A stretch of 41,125 bases of DNA. It comes from Candidatus Thiosymbion sp. (GTDB lineage: Bacteria > Pseudomonadota > Gammaproteobacteria > Chromatiales > Chromatiaceae). Below are positions 1 through 12,394 of this stretch, piece after piece (position 1 is the first letter of the stretch; each line of letters begins with the position of its first letter). A program made the translations under genes and the position numbers. The notes beneath the pieces were generated by a model. The model was not told the DNA's origin, ran no database searches, and was given only the letters and a program-made list of their open reading frames with translations. Location: assembly GCA_018435665.1 (NCBI GenBank), contig JAHDND010000071.1, positions 1 through 41,125 on the forward strand. Direction: 5' to 3'.

Positions 1-132
1 AGCCCTTTCATTCTCAAAGAAGCTCGAAAATCATATCGGAGCAATATGGTATTTTATTCACCATTACAATTCGACACGTCCAGTCAATCAGAATCAAACT
101 TTGGATGGGATGTCGCCCTGCTAATCAGGGCA

Positions 133-285
133 CTACCCCTCCAATGAACTTTGTTCGTAATCGTCCTGGCTGATTGGGCCGGGGTAATCTTGATTGAGAT
201 CGCACCAACAATCTTTATCTTCGCCAGCAGGGTGTTTTTGATAATGTTCGATTAAGTTATAACGGGTCCAATGTGGCAGACTCAT
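133..285 (-). CDS. small hypothetical protein (50 aa)
   Basis: Reading the minus strand from the ATG at 285 gives an uninterrupted 50-codon frame ending in TAG. A GAGGT Shine-Dalgarno-like sequence lies about seven bases upstream. The product begins MSLPHWTRYNLIEHYQ, is acidic toward its end and contains one CWC motif. It lies 75 bases downstream of the zinc-module gene on the same strand and shares its AT-rich composition, so the two may be co-transcribed. I do not recognise the family. The good ribosome binding site and protein-like composition support it. The 132 bases before it hold nothing I can support. Confidence 0.5.
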   Translation of the reverse strand: MSLPHWTRYNLIEHYQKHPAGEDKDCWCDLNQDYPGPISQDDYEQSSLEG

Positions 286-360
286 AGTATGACCTCATGA
301 TCAAGGTAGTAATTGGACGGTAAGTTGATCGCCGGTATGCAGGATAGTGAACTCGTTCAA

Positions 361-1062
361 TCAGGCCGAATCTTCCTCGCCATAATCATCATGGGTTGGG
401 TTGGAGCCAATTCGACCATCAAAGTCCCGGAAATGTGCCCCGGGGTTTGAACCCTGGTAGTCCGCGTTGGACACTCTTGAATCTTGCTCTTTAGCGGTGC
501 CAGCAGTCCACCCTTGGTATTTCTGTCTGGTGGCTGAGGAAACCCCGCCACGCCCATTGCAGAGATCGCAGCCTTGTCTGATCCCACCCGTACCATCACA
601 ACGGGGGCAGATCTCCTCATTGGGTTCATCTTGAATTGGTTTATCAAAAATTGTTGGAACATAATGCTTTCTTATTGGCTTTGAAATATTGCAGCTTGAC
701 AAAAATATCAGAGGTGGGTCAATAACCTGAGTGGTCGTAACTGGGCGCGGCTTTTTTGGCCTGACCTTATCGGGGTGTAATTTTATTATGTGTTTTTTGA
801 TAACTGAGCTATAAAGATGCACGGGAAACATTGTGTCGCAAAAAGGGCATTTCCTGTATTTTTTGTTGATGCCGGAGTGTTGAGTCATATTGAGTGCTGG
901 TTGCTGTTGGTTCGTTATTAAGGGTTTCTTTGCTGTAGTTGATGAAGCGGGTTTGGCAAAGGGGGGAGATTTCACGAAGCCACATTTTGGGCAAGCATGG
1001 GCAGGTGATTCGCGTGGAAAATAGATACCGCAATTAGGGCACTTGACATTTACAGGTGACAT
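361..1062 (-). CDS. protein with several zinc-binding modules, including a DnaJ-type CxxCxGxG pair
   Basis: This 233-residue protein of unknown function carries three Cys/His modules in order. An N-terminal zinc ribbon has the pairs CPNC and CPKC. A C2H2-like unit has CPFC followed by HIIKLH. Two DnaJ-type repeats, CPRCDGTG and CDLCNGRG, come last. The C-terminal 50 residues are polar and probably disordered. I chose the ATG at 1062 rather than the upstream ATG at 1203 because the longer form would overlap the neighbouring gene and adds residues of a different character. A weak AAGG precedes 1062. The gene is AT-richer than the VIT/VWA operon beside it, which suggests transfer. DnaJ-type zinc modules act in protein folding, but there is no J domain here, so nucleic acid or protein binding can only be guessed. 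Confidence 0.65.
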   Translation of the reverse strand: MSPVNVKCPNCGIYFPRESPAHACPKCGFVKSPPFAKPASSTTAKKPLITNQQQPALNMTQHSGINKKYRKCPFCDTMFPVHLYSSVIKKHIIKLHPDKVRPKKPRPVTTTQVIDPPLIFLSSCNISKPIRKHYVPTIFDKPIQDEPNEEICPRCDGTGGIRQGCDLCNGRGGVSSATRQKYQGWTAGTAKEQDSRVSNADYQGSNPGAHFRDFDGRIGSNPTHDDYGEEDSA

Positions 1063-1165
1063 GCATGCAAGCCTTATTATCGGTTGGAGGGTACCTACTG
1101 GTATTGGTATTCTTGCGACTTGGAATAAACTCTCCAGCATTTGGTGAAGCAGGTGATAAAACGGT

Positions 1166-1438
1166 TCAGGGCGTTGGATCAATGACTTCATACTTCCAGC
1201 CAAAATAGCTGTAGAGAAACTGGCCGCCGCCCTTGAGGTCGGTTAGCTTGGCCCGTATCCGAATGCGAGTGCCGACAGGGTAGTTGCGCACCAGGCTTTT
1301 GGAACATTCCACATGCAGGGTCTGGGGGTACTTTTCACCAGAGGCCGGACGAACGTGGATCGGTCCGTGCAGTCCTGCGGTACTAGCCGGGCGATAACTT
1401 TCCACGATGACATATTCATAAGGGTTCGGTTGTGCCAT
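1166..1438 (-). CDS. small hypothetical protein (90 aa)
   Basis: The frame starts with ATG at 1438, preceded at good spacing by a strong AGGAGG ribosome binding site, which makes this a convincing gene. The product is 90 residues, mixed in charge, with alternating hydrophobic stretches (VGTRIRIRAKL, then QFLYSYFGWKYEVI) that read like a small beta-barrel such as an OB-type fold. That fold reading is an inference. There is no signal peptide or membrane segment. It lies on the same strand as the MerR and VIT/VWA genes, about 80 bases beyond the MerR stop, so it may be the last gene of that operon or have its own promoter. I do not recognise the family. Confidence 0.6.
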   Translation of the reverse strand: MAQPNPYEYVIVESYRPASTAGLHGPIHVRPASGEKYPQTLHVECSKSLVRNYPVGTRIRIRAKLTDLKGGGQFLYSYFGWKYEVIDPTP

Positions 1439-1519
1439 GGCATCCTCCTACAGTAGGTGATGAAGGAACAGGGGGAGAGGTGAAGCAAACTCACCGCAAT
1501 CTCGTCCATTCCCAGAGCG

Positions 1520-1984
1520 TTATTCTGGTTCCTGGTCAGTTTGTGGGTCGTCTGGATCGACGGCCCGGATGATCCGCGCCAGCAGCAACCGCACCTGTTC
1601 CGGGTCGAGCCCCAGCCGGCCCGGCTCCAGATGGACCTCCAGGCCGGGTCGCAGGGCCACGCGGCTCCACACCTCCACCGTCCCCGGCGCTGTGGGCGGG
1701 GGCAGGTCGCTGAGATCCCCGCGCAGCAGGCGGCCGATACGCTCCAGGGAGACCCCGGCCTGCTGCCACTTGCGGATCAGCAGGAGCTGTTCCAGGTGGC
1801 GGCGGGTGTAATGCGCCCCGCGCTTGGCCCCCTCGGGGGGATCGAGCAGACCCTTCTGGGTGTAAAAGCGCACCGTGCGGCGCACCACGCCGCTGAGGGC
1901 GCAGAGTTGGTCGATGCCAAAGGTCGGCTCCGGCAGGGGTGCCGCAGCCGGCTCCCGTGGCGATACTTCTGGTTCAGGGTTCAT
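1520..1984 (-). CDS. MerR-family transcriptional regulator
   Basis: The protein has 154 residues. After a Pro/Glu-rich N-terminal tail of about 20 residues, a winged helix-turn-helix of the MerR type runs from about residue 22 to 90. It includes the signature VVRRTVRFYTQKGLL, a wing with RGAHYTRRHLEQLLLI and a helix ending in GVSLERIGRLLRGD. Beyond residue 90 there is a short C-terminal part without the cysteines of metal-sensing MerR proteins, so the effector cannot be read. The start ATG overlaps the stop of the upstream VIT/VWA gene by four bases, so the two are translationally coupled and the regulator probably acts with, or on the gene for, that protein. Confidence 0.85.
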   Translation of the reverse strand: MNPEPEVSPREPAAAPLPEPTFGIDQLCALSGVVRRTVRFYTQKGLLDPPEGAKRGAHYTRRHLEQLLLIRKWQQAGVSLERIGRLLRGDLSDLPPPTAPGTVEVWSRVALRPGLEVHLEPGRLGLDPEQVRLLLARIIRAVDPDDPQTDQEPE

Positions 1985-4239
1985 GACGTTGGGGGCGGAC
2001 AGCTTTTGGCGAGGGCGACCAGGCGCTCCACCTGGTCGCGGGGCAGACCGCGGGTGGCCATGAAGCGCAGGCGGCGCAGGGTCTCCCGCGGAGTTGCCCG
2101 ACCGGCGGCAGGCCGCAGCAGCAGACCGTAGAGGACGGCCGCGATCATCGGGCCTGCCGCCGTGCCTTCGACCAGGAGGGCTCTGATCTCCTCCGCCAGT
2201 TCCTCAGGCAGACCGGCAACCAAGACCTGCGCCAGGGTGGGCAAGGGCTGTTGGGGGTCGGCCAGGCGCTGGGCCTGGGCCTCCAGAAAAGCGGAGAAGG
2301 GGGGCGGGGCCGGGGGCTGGGACCGGACCGGCGTATCGGGGATGCCATACATGATCCGGGAAGGGGCGGCCCGGGCTGCCCGATTGGACACGCCGCCACG
2401 GGAGGACATTTTCGCCGGCCCGGCGCTGAGCAGGAACGACATATCACAATCCTGCGGCATCGCGGACCGTGGTGGGCGCGTGGCGTAAACCGACTGGGCC
2501 GAGGCTACCGTCCCCATCCCGCCCCACCCGGCGGCAAGCTGATGCGGAACCTGCCGCACCTGGGGCAGGCTGTCGGCCTGTGCGGCGGCCGCCCGTGGAT
2601 CGCGCAGCACAAAGTGGGTGTGAGGTGACACCAGTTGATAGCGCACGGCCAGGGCGGTGGCGGTCGTCCGGTCCAGATCACCGAGACGACGGTCGGCGGC
2701 CAGGCGCGGCAGGGTATCCGCCCCAGCACGCTCCGGCCAGGGTTGCAGGTCCAGGGTTTGGGCGTGGGTGCTGCCATCGGCCAGGGTGAAGGTCAGGGTG
2801 ACCGGCCCGGTCGGTGGGGTGGTGAAACCCGCCAGCCAATGGCGGGTGTCGCCCGCAAAGACCGGGCCCCGCTGGGGGCGTACTTGCCAGTTGGGTTCGT
2901 CGGGCCAGGTCAGTTTGGCGGTGGCTTGGGGGCCGCGGATACGCTCGAAGTGGCGAACGATCTTGTCACCCATGGTCTCGTTGGGATGGACGAGGGTGCA
3001 AGCCCCGCCGGTGTTGCGCGCTAGACCTTGCACCAGGTCTTCCGCCACGGCGGCCCCGACACCGATGGTGAAGATCCGATCCTTGGCCCGGCGGGCGTAA
3101 CGGATCATTTCCTTGGTATCCCAGGCCTCGCCATCGGTGATGAGCAGAATATCCAGGGTCCGGCCCTGGCGCTGGCGATGGGCCAGGCCCATGGCCTCGC
3201 CAATTTCGGTGCCGCCCCGGTCGGCCTCAAGGTGGCGGGCGGCCTGACGCGCACGGGCCAGGTGGGCGGTATCCACCGCTACCAGGCCCGGGAACAGGGC
3301 CTCGGGCTCATTGCCAAAGACGATGAGATTGAAACGGTCCGCCGGCTGCAAGCGATCGAGGATAGCCAGCAGGGCCTCACGGGTCTGGGTGATGCTGTCG
3401 CCGGCCATGGAACCGGAGGCATCGGCGACCAGGACATAATCGTGCCCGCCCGGGTCTGCCGCCACCGGGAGTTGGGGCTGGACGCTGAGGAGGACGACGG
3501 TTTCCGGCGGGGTATCGCCCACCCCGGGTGTTAGGTCCCGGGCAATGAGGGCCTGGCCGGCGCGGGCGTCAGCCGCCGCGCGGATGAGCAGGACCAGGTC
3601 CCGGTCCAGCGGCGCGGAACCCTGGGCCAGGCGCACGCGCTGGCCCCCTTCTTCCGGGATGACGGTGAGGGGGTGGGAGGGGGAATCGACCTGGGCCAGG
3701 CGCAGGGTGCCGCCCAGGACCAGGTCCAGGGTGAAGCGGTGCTCGGTGAACAGGGCGACTTGGGGCACCTGATGGGGCGCCAGCCCGGCCTGATGGGGAT
3801 CGCCATAGCGGGGCGCCAGCGTGGTGGGCAAGACCAGCCGCCAGAGATCGTCATCCCAGACGCCAAGCAGGGCGTAGCGGTAGTCAAGTTCGGCCACCTG
3901 ACCGGGCAGCAGGTTGCCGACGTTGATGGTGTAGAGGCCCCGCCCGGCGCTTTGCAGCAGGAGGGCGCCGTCGCCACTGACGATGGCCTCCTCGTAATCT
4001 TCCTCGGCTTGCGTTGCCGGGAGCACCTGGCCGCGCAGCACCCGGCCGTCGAGGGTCACCTCCACCCCCAGCAAGACCGCCTCCGGGGGCACGGGGAAGG
4101 TGAAGACGGCCTCGATGTTGACCGCCTCGGCGTTGCGGAAGGTCTGGGCGAGGTGGATTTCCCCCACCAGGCCCTCCAGGCGCCCGTGCAGGACGGTGGC
4201 GGTGAGCAGTGGTGCCGATTCTATGACGCGCTGGTCCAT
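1981..4239 (-). CDS. VIT domain and von Willebrand factor A domain protein
   Basis: This 752-residue protein belongs to the inter-alpha-trypsin-inhibitor-like group. A VIT domain occupies roughly residues 1-140 (TFRNAEAVNIEAVFTFPVPP and a following GLYTINVGNLLPGQ stretch). A VWA domain follows from about 265 to 435 with an intact MIDAS metal site: DASGS at 273-277, the Thr in GGTEIGEA and the Asp in LLITDGE. The C-terminal 200 residues contain a low-complexity Arg/Pro/Ala part and a helical end. No signal peptide is visible, so it is probably cytoplasmic. VWA proteins of this type bind partner proteins through the metal site; the partner is unknown. It is the first gene of a minus-strand operon with the MerR regulator, and a sigma70-like promoter lies about 70 bases upstream. 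Confidence 0.85.
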   Translation of the reverse strand: MDQRVIESAPLLTATVLHGRLEGLVGEIHLAQTFRNAEAVNIEAVFTFPVPPEAVLLGVEVTLDGRVLRGQVLPATQAEEDYEEAIVSGDGALLLQSAGRGLYTINVGNLLPGQVAELDYRYALLGVWDDDLWRLVLPTTLAPRYGDPHQAGLAPHQVPQVALFTEHRFTLDLVLGGTLRLAQVDSPSHPLTVIPEEGGQRVRLAQGSAPLDRDLVLLIRAAADARAGQALIARDLTPGVGDTPPETVVLLSVQPQLPVAADPGGHDYVLVADASGSMAGDSITQTREALLAILDRLQPADRFNLIVFGNEPEALFPGLVAVDTAHLARARQAARHLEADRGGTEIGEAMGLAHRQRQGRTLDILLITDGEAWDTKEMIRYARRAKDRIFTIGVGAAVAEDLVQGLARNTGGACTLVHPNETMGDKIVRHFERIRGPQATAKLTWPDEPNWQVRPQRGPVFAGDTRHWLAGFTTPPTGPVTLTFTLADGSTHAQTLDLQPWPERAGADTLPRLAADRRLGDLDRTTATALAVRYQLVSPHTHFVLRDPRAAAAQADSLPQVRQVPHQLAAGWGGMGTVASAQSVYATRPPRSAMPQDCDMSFLLSAGPAKMSSRGGVSNRAARAAPSRIMYGIPDTPVRSQPPAPPPFSAFLEAQAQRLADPQQPLPTLAQVLVAGLPEELAEEIRALLVEGTAAGPMIAAVLYGLLLRPAAGRATPRETLRRLRFMATRGLPRDQVERLVALAKSCPPPTS

Positions 4240-4305
4240 CGTGATCCCCCCGGATGGGTGCCAGGACGGGGCGCCCGCCGCCCCGCGCTACTGGCGCTAA
4301 GCGGA

Positions 4306-4333
4306 AATATAGCGCACCAAAAATAAACATCAA
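4306..4333 (-). promoter_or_regulatory. sigma70-like promoter of the VIT/VWA-MerR operon
   Basis: On the minus strand TTGATG (4333-4328) and TATATT (4311-4306) are separated by 16 bases. They lie in a short AT-rich island inside GC-rich sequence and face the VIT/VWA start at 4239. The match to the consensus and the position support a promoter. Confidence 0.5.
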
Positions 4334-4514
4334 GAGTGTTTAATAAAAAACCGGCGCCCTGGCGCTGGAGCACGTGGCAGATGGTTTTGGGTGTGCAAGG
4401 TACCCAACAATGCCGCGCGGAGTACCCTCATGACCCTCATGGCGGTTTGTTTTAAGATGGCTCAGCCCGCTGCCGGGGCCTGGCGGGTGCGGTGACCAAG
4501 CAGAGGTGATGACC

Positions 4515-4907
4515 ATGGCGAACACGCGGCGGGGTGAACAGCTCGGCTGGCTCGGCGGCTTTGCCGGCGCTTTCCTGTGGATACCCGCGCTGGCGGTGGT
4601 GTTCCTGGTCCAGGGCAAACTGCTGGCCGGGGTCATTGGTATTGCCCTCGGCGCCCTGGGCTATGGCCTTGTGGTCTGGTTCCGGCCCTGGCGTTTCCCG
4701 GAGACGCCCTACTGGCGGCTGCTGATACCGCCCTATCTGGCGTTGAGTGCCGGGGTGGTGTGGGCGTTCTGGGCTTACGGCGCGGAAGCGGCGGCGGAGC
4801 TGGCCTGGTGGGAGATCATGCAACTGCTCGTCCTTTTCCTGCCCTTCGTCACCGTTGGCAAACGCTGCTGGCGCGATGGCGAGCAGGCCGGTGGTCAGGG
4901 GCGGTAA
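4515..4907 (+). CDS. small integral membrane protein, function unknown
   Basis: The protein is about 130 residues with three to four hydrophobic segments. Two lie in the N-terminal half (FAGAFLWIPALAVVFLV and LAGVIGIALGALGYGLVVWF), one at IPPYLALSAGVVWAFWAY and one at IMQLLVLFLPFVTVG. It ends in a short polar tail. In-frame GTG (4506) and ATG (4509) codons lie just upstream, but AGAGG at 4502-4506 is best spaced for ATG 4515, so I chose that start. It sits alone on the plus strand, divergent from the VIT/VWA operon and 129 bases before rpoC. The frame is clear, but nothing in the sequence shows what it does. Confidence 0.65.
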   Translation: MANTRRGEQLGWLGGFAGAFLWIPALAVVFLVQGKLLAGVIGIALGALGYGLVVWFRPWRFPETPYWRLLIPPYLALSAGVVWAFWAYGAEAAAELAWWEIMQLLVLFLPFVTVGKRCWRDGEQAGGQGR

Positions 4908-5036
4908 GCCCGCCGGCGCAAGCGGGGCGTTGTTATGAAAGGCTCGGGAGCCCGGTTTTGAAAATGGCTGACGATAGCGCTGAATCTAACGTGTGGTTGT
5001 CGAGCATGCCGGACGTGAAAACAAGGGGATGACTAA

Positions 5037-9716
<4,680 letters not shown>

Positions 9717-9962
9717 TAGACCTAGAACTACCTGAAAATTGGCCAATTGATATTGTTTAGGGGGTATCTTTTCAGCGTTGTGACAATCCAAGAAGTGCCC
9801 ACCAGATTTTTCAACTTTGTGACACTGGCCAGTAGTCCGCCCACAACGAGCAACAGCCTGCCATAAATTTTTTTATGTCGTCTCAGAGCGTATTGATTTA
9901 TCAAGGAGTTATGTAGCCGGACAGGGACCATTTTGGATGTGACCAAATGAGTTTTGTGAGCC
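9717..9962. other. AT-rich intergenic DNA, possible insertion-sequence end
   Basis: This gap holds a perfect 12-base palindrome (AATTGGCCAATT, 9737-9748) and two direct copies of TTGTGACA (9778-9785 and 9817-9824), 39 bases apart. Repeated short motifs near an end are typical of IS21-like elements, but no transposase remains and I see no confirmed terminal inverted repeat. A 72-codon frame on the minus strand has no convincing start or protein character and I do not call it. Confidence 0.25.
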
Positions 9963-10304
9963 CTACTTTTTGCTTTGCACAGCTAACCATCCGGAGATAA
10001 ACCGGTTCCAGCCGGAGCGGCCCTCGGCCTTGGCGTCTTCATGCAGCCGCTGGCGTTCTGCCTCGGGTAGGGCGCGCCAGGCAGCGACGGCGGCCTTGAA
10101 GCGCTCGCGGTGGGCAAGCTGGGCCGGGCTCCGGCGGTCGTTGATGGTGGGGACGTAGCGGCAAACCTGGTACTGGCGGTCGCCGACGATGCGGCCGTTG
10201 CCGTAGCCCTTGCCGGCCAGCTTGATGACGATCTTGACCGGCTGGCCGGCCTGGTCCTTGACGGTGAGGACGCCGCGGGTGTCGAGGTTGATCTGACTGC
10301 TCAT
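9963..10304 (-). CDS. phage-like hypothetical protein, relative of the protein at 39115-39432
   Basis: The 113-residue product starts at ATG 10304, 12 bases after the stop of the larger gene upstream, so the two form an operon. Its N-terminal half is rich in beta-forming residues. Its second half contains AHRERFKAAVAAWRALPEAE and then GWNRFISGWL. The same core (ERFK, two residues, AW, a Leu, then a Gly-containing end) occurs in the protein at 39115-39432, which lies among phage genes. This suggests both are members of one phage or phage-like family, perhaps virion-associated; the function is unknown. The gene is GC-rich like the neighbours on its minus-strand side. Confidence 0.7.
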   Translation of the reverse strand: MSSQINLDTRGVLTVKDQAGQPVKIVIKLAGKGYGNGRIVGDRQYQVCRYVPTINDRRSPAQLAHRERFKAAVAAWRALPEAERQRLHEDAKAEGRSGWNRFISGWLAVQSKK

Positions 10305-10316
10305 GGTCGGTGGCTC

Positions 10317-11291
10317 TCAGGTGAGGAAGCTGGGGTGAAAAACCCGGACCTGGAGGTCGACGCGACATTCGGCCCAGGCGTTTTTGGCTCGGTATTTTCC
10401 GCAGGGGGCATGGGTGCTGAGCTTGAGGTTGATCCAGCGGTAATAGGTGCCCCAGCCACCGGCATAACCGACGTTGATCTTGAAGACCAGATCGAAGGGC
10501 ACCGCGTGGTACCAGTCGAGGTTGGCGGGGGGTAGGGCTAGATTGGCATCGTACAAGTGCGTCCATTTCTCCGCGATCGAATCGCGGAAGCTATCGGCGG
10601 AGGATTGGGAGCCGAAGAAGTTCAGGACCGCCAGCGGCGTGAACCAGAACCGGACCCCCGACTCCTCGGCATAGGCGCGGATGGCGCCTTTGAGGTGGAG
10701 CAGGAGGAAGCTGCGCTTCATGCTCGTGGTCATCGGCGGGAGCTTGTAGGTCAGGGAGCGTTGCGCGTGCCAGGTGTCGGCGAAGTAGCGGTCGGCGTCG
10801 ACGGCGCCGCGCCAGCCGGGCAGGGGCGGCCAGCCGCCCTCGCTGGCCTGGGCGAAGGGCCAGTAGGCGGAGCGGTACTGGTAATCGCAATCGGTGTTGG
10901 CGGTATCCAGGGGATCGGCCGGGTCCGGGGGTGGATGGGCGTCGCGGTCCACGGTGGGGTACGCCACCTCGATGCGGTCGGTGACCGGGGCGGGGGCGGT
11001 CCAGAACTCGGCGGCAAAGGTACGGCTGGCCAGGTCGTTGAGGATCTCGGTGCGGATGGCCGGCCGGCTGCCATTCCGCCAGCTTGCCGGCCCGTGCTCG
11101 ATCAGCCAGTCGGCGACGTGGCCCAGGTTGTAGGGGTGTGACCAGGGCATCTTGGGTGGGCTGACGCGCAGCTTATGGTTGCTTGGATAGGCCGAGGCCG
11201 AGGCGAGGTAGGAGCCCCGGCTGACATTGAGGCTGTCCCCGAGCAGGGCGGCGATGTCCGCGGGTGGGTTGAAGTTGGTGATGCGGGCCAT
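10317..11291 (-). CDS. hypothetical protein in phage-like cluster (324 aa)
   Basis: A long GC-rich frame runs on the minus strand. The start is uncertain: ATG at 11291 (MARITNFNPPADIAALLG) begins the part that reads as real protein, but its ribosome binding site is poor, and in-frame starts exist up to 11384. The product is soluble, rich in Trp, Tyr and Pro, and has no signal peptide or known motif that I can see. A Pro/Asp-rich linker lies near residue 120. It is followed after 12 bases by the 113-residue gene, and the pairing with that phage-like protein suggests a structural or accessory phage role. That is inference only. Confidence 0.65.
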   Translation of the reverse strand: MARITNFNPPADIAALLGDSLNVSRGSYLASASAYPSNHKLRVSPPKMPWSHPYNLGHVADWLIEHGPASWRNGSRPAIRTEILNDLASRTFAAEFWTAPAPVTDRIEVAYPTVDRDAHPPPDPADPLDTANTDCDYQYRSAYWPFAQASEGGWPPLPGWRGAVDADRYFADTWHAQRSLTYKLPPMTTSMKRSFLLLHLKGAIRAYAEESGVRFWFTPLAVLNFFGSQSSADSFRDSIAEKWTHLYDANLALPPANLDWYHAVPFDLVFKINVGYAGGWGTYYRWINLKLSTHAPCGKYRAKNAWAECRVDLQVRVFHPSFLT

Positions 11292-11494
11292 GGCGGGGGT
11301 GGGTGACCGATGGGGCGCCTGGATCTTCGACTTCGGTATAGGCATGCCGGAGGGGGAGGTGGCGCTCCATGAGGCTACGTGCAAACTAGGTGTTGAGGGT
11401 TGCGGGCATGATTGCCTCTGAGTCGCTGTTTTGGATAGGCTGAGCTTACTGAAGTACCGGAAGGTCGGCTGTCGGCTCGCGCGGGAAACAGGCC

Positions 11495-11529
11495 AAAGGC
11501 GCAGGACAGCTCTGCGCCTTTATCTTTTT
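11495..11529. terminator. intrinsic terminator
   Basis: A perfect 10-base stem (AAAGGCGCAG, 11495-11504; CTGCGCCTTT, 11512-11521) has a 7-base loop and is followed on the plus strand by a T-rich run to 11529. It lies beyond the stop of the minus-strand gene at 11577, so it probably ends that operon, although the better T-tract is in the plus direction. The rest of 11292-11576 shows nothing I can name. Confidence 0.7.
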
Positions 11530-11576
11530 GGGGCTAAGGCAATCATTGGGAATGGTGACTGACATGGTGCCGGCCA

Positions 11577-11783
11577 TCACTCACTGCCATCGCACCAATG
11601 CGGCATGGCCTCGGACCGCTTTAGATCTTTCTTGGCTTGCTCTATTGCGTCGATGACGGCTGGCTCTTCTTGATCCATTGCCGCCAGCTCAGCTAGCCAG
11701 GCGCGGATCTCATCTGGTGGATGGAATGGACCAACCGGCGGGTCGATGAGCATGCCGTAATTGCGTGTCGGTGTTGCGGTCAT
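11577..11783 (-). CDS. small hypothetical protein (68 aa)
   Basis: The 68-residue product starts MTATPTRNYGMLIDPPVGPF and continues as an acidic, helical stretch with several Ala-Glu and Asp-Glu pairs. There is no signal peptide or metal motif. It is the last gene before a hairpin terminator and follows a 96-residue gene on the same strand after 55 bases. Small genes of this kind, in tandem and of similar size, are typical of phage or integrated-element accessory regions. The ribosome binding site is weak, so I am only moderately sure of it. Confidence 0.5.
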   Translation of the reverse strand: MTATPTRNYGMLIDPPVGPFHPPDEIRAWLAELAAMDQEEPAVIDAIEQAKKDLKRSEAMPHWCDGSE

Positions 11784-11838
11784 AGCAGGTCTGAGAAATA
11801 AAACCCGCCACGGAGGCGGAAGGGCGTCTGGCCGGCCA

Positions 11839-12129
11839 TTAGGCGACGGCTCCGTCGGGGATAGGCAGCGGCGGGGGGAGAAGCGCTAACAGGTCATCCG
11901 GTAGCTCCCAGCCCCAGTCAAACAGGAATATCGCCATATCCCGTGGCGAACCAAGCGGGTCCGGTGCTGGCTCAGACTGTGTGCCGTAGAGGATGCCAAC
12001 GCCTTCCCATTTAGCAAGACGGGCGCGGACAAGCTCCGCGTCCTCACCGGAGATTTGGCGTTTCTCCGCGTCGTGTGTGAACGTGATGGATTCCTTGAAC
12101 CGGGGTCGCGTCAGCGTGTAAGTCGTCAT
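11839..12129 (-). CDS. small hypothetical protein (96 aa)
   Basis: The start ATG at 12129 overlaps the stop of the gene upstream in an ATGA, which supports both frames. The product begins with a basic, beta-like segment (MTTYTLTRPRFKESITFTH), has a central acidic helix and ends in a Pro/Leu-rich tail. The character is that of a small cytoplasmic phage-type protein. No motif identifies a function. It belongs to a run of minus-strand genes from the UmuD-like gene at 12901 down to the terminator near 11500. Confidence 0.6.
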   Translation of the reverse strand: MTTYTLTRPRFKESITFTHDAEKRQISGEDAELVRARLAKWEGVGILYGTQSEPAPDPLGSPRDMAIFLFDWGWELPDDLLALLPPPLPIPDGAVA

Positions 12130-12329
12130 TGTCTTGCTGGCAAAATCCCGTAAGTCCTCTGAATCTCACGACCATCAGCGGCATACTCGATGAGCTCGAC
12201 CTCGGTTGCGCAGTCTTTATCGGCTGCCTTGCCGTCGCGCGAGAACCGCGCGATCGCGTAAGCCCCACCCGCCGGGGTTGGCCCGTCGACACGCTCTTCA
12301 GTCTTTTGCATGAAACGTTCGCCACTCAT
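12126..12329 (-). CDS. small hypothetical protein (67 aa)
   Basis: The frame is open for much longer upstream, but the residues before MSGERFMQKTEERVDG are a shadow of the UmuD-like gene. The start is therefore ATG 12329 or ATG 12311; neither has a strong ribosome binding site. The product is charged, with an AYAIARFSRDGKA segment and an ELIEYAADGREI segment that suggest a small beta-rich domain. Its stop overlaps the start of the 96-residue gene by four bases, so the two are translationally coupled. Function is unknown. Confidence 0.5.
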   Translation of the reverse strand: MSGERFMQKTEERVDGPTPAGGAYAIARFSRDGKAADKDCATEVELIEYAADGREIQRTYGILPARQ

Positions 12330-12394
12330 TTGCTTGATCTCGTCTAAGGGGGGGCGCGCCACCTTGCAGCATGGGCCAGGGGGGCTGCGCTGGT

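Noticed and set aside
9728..9946. 72-codon frame on the minus strand after rpoC
   Set aside because: No ribosome binding site and unlikely composition; the DNA looks like non-coding or element-end sequence.
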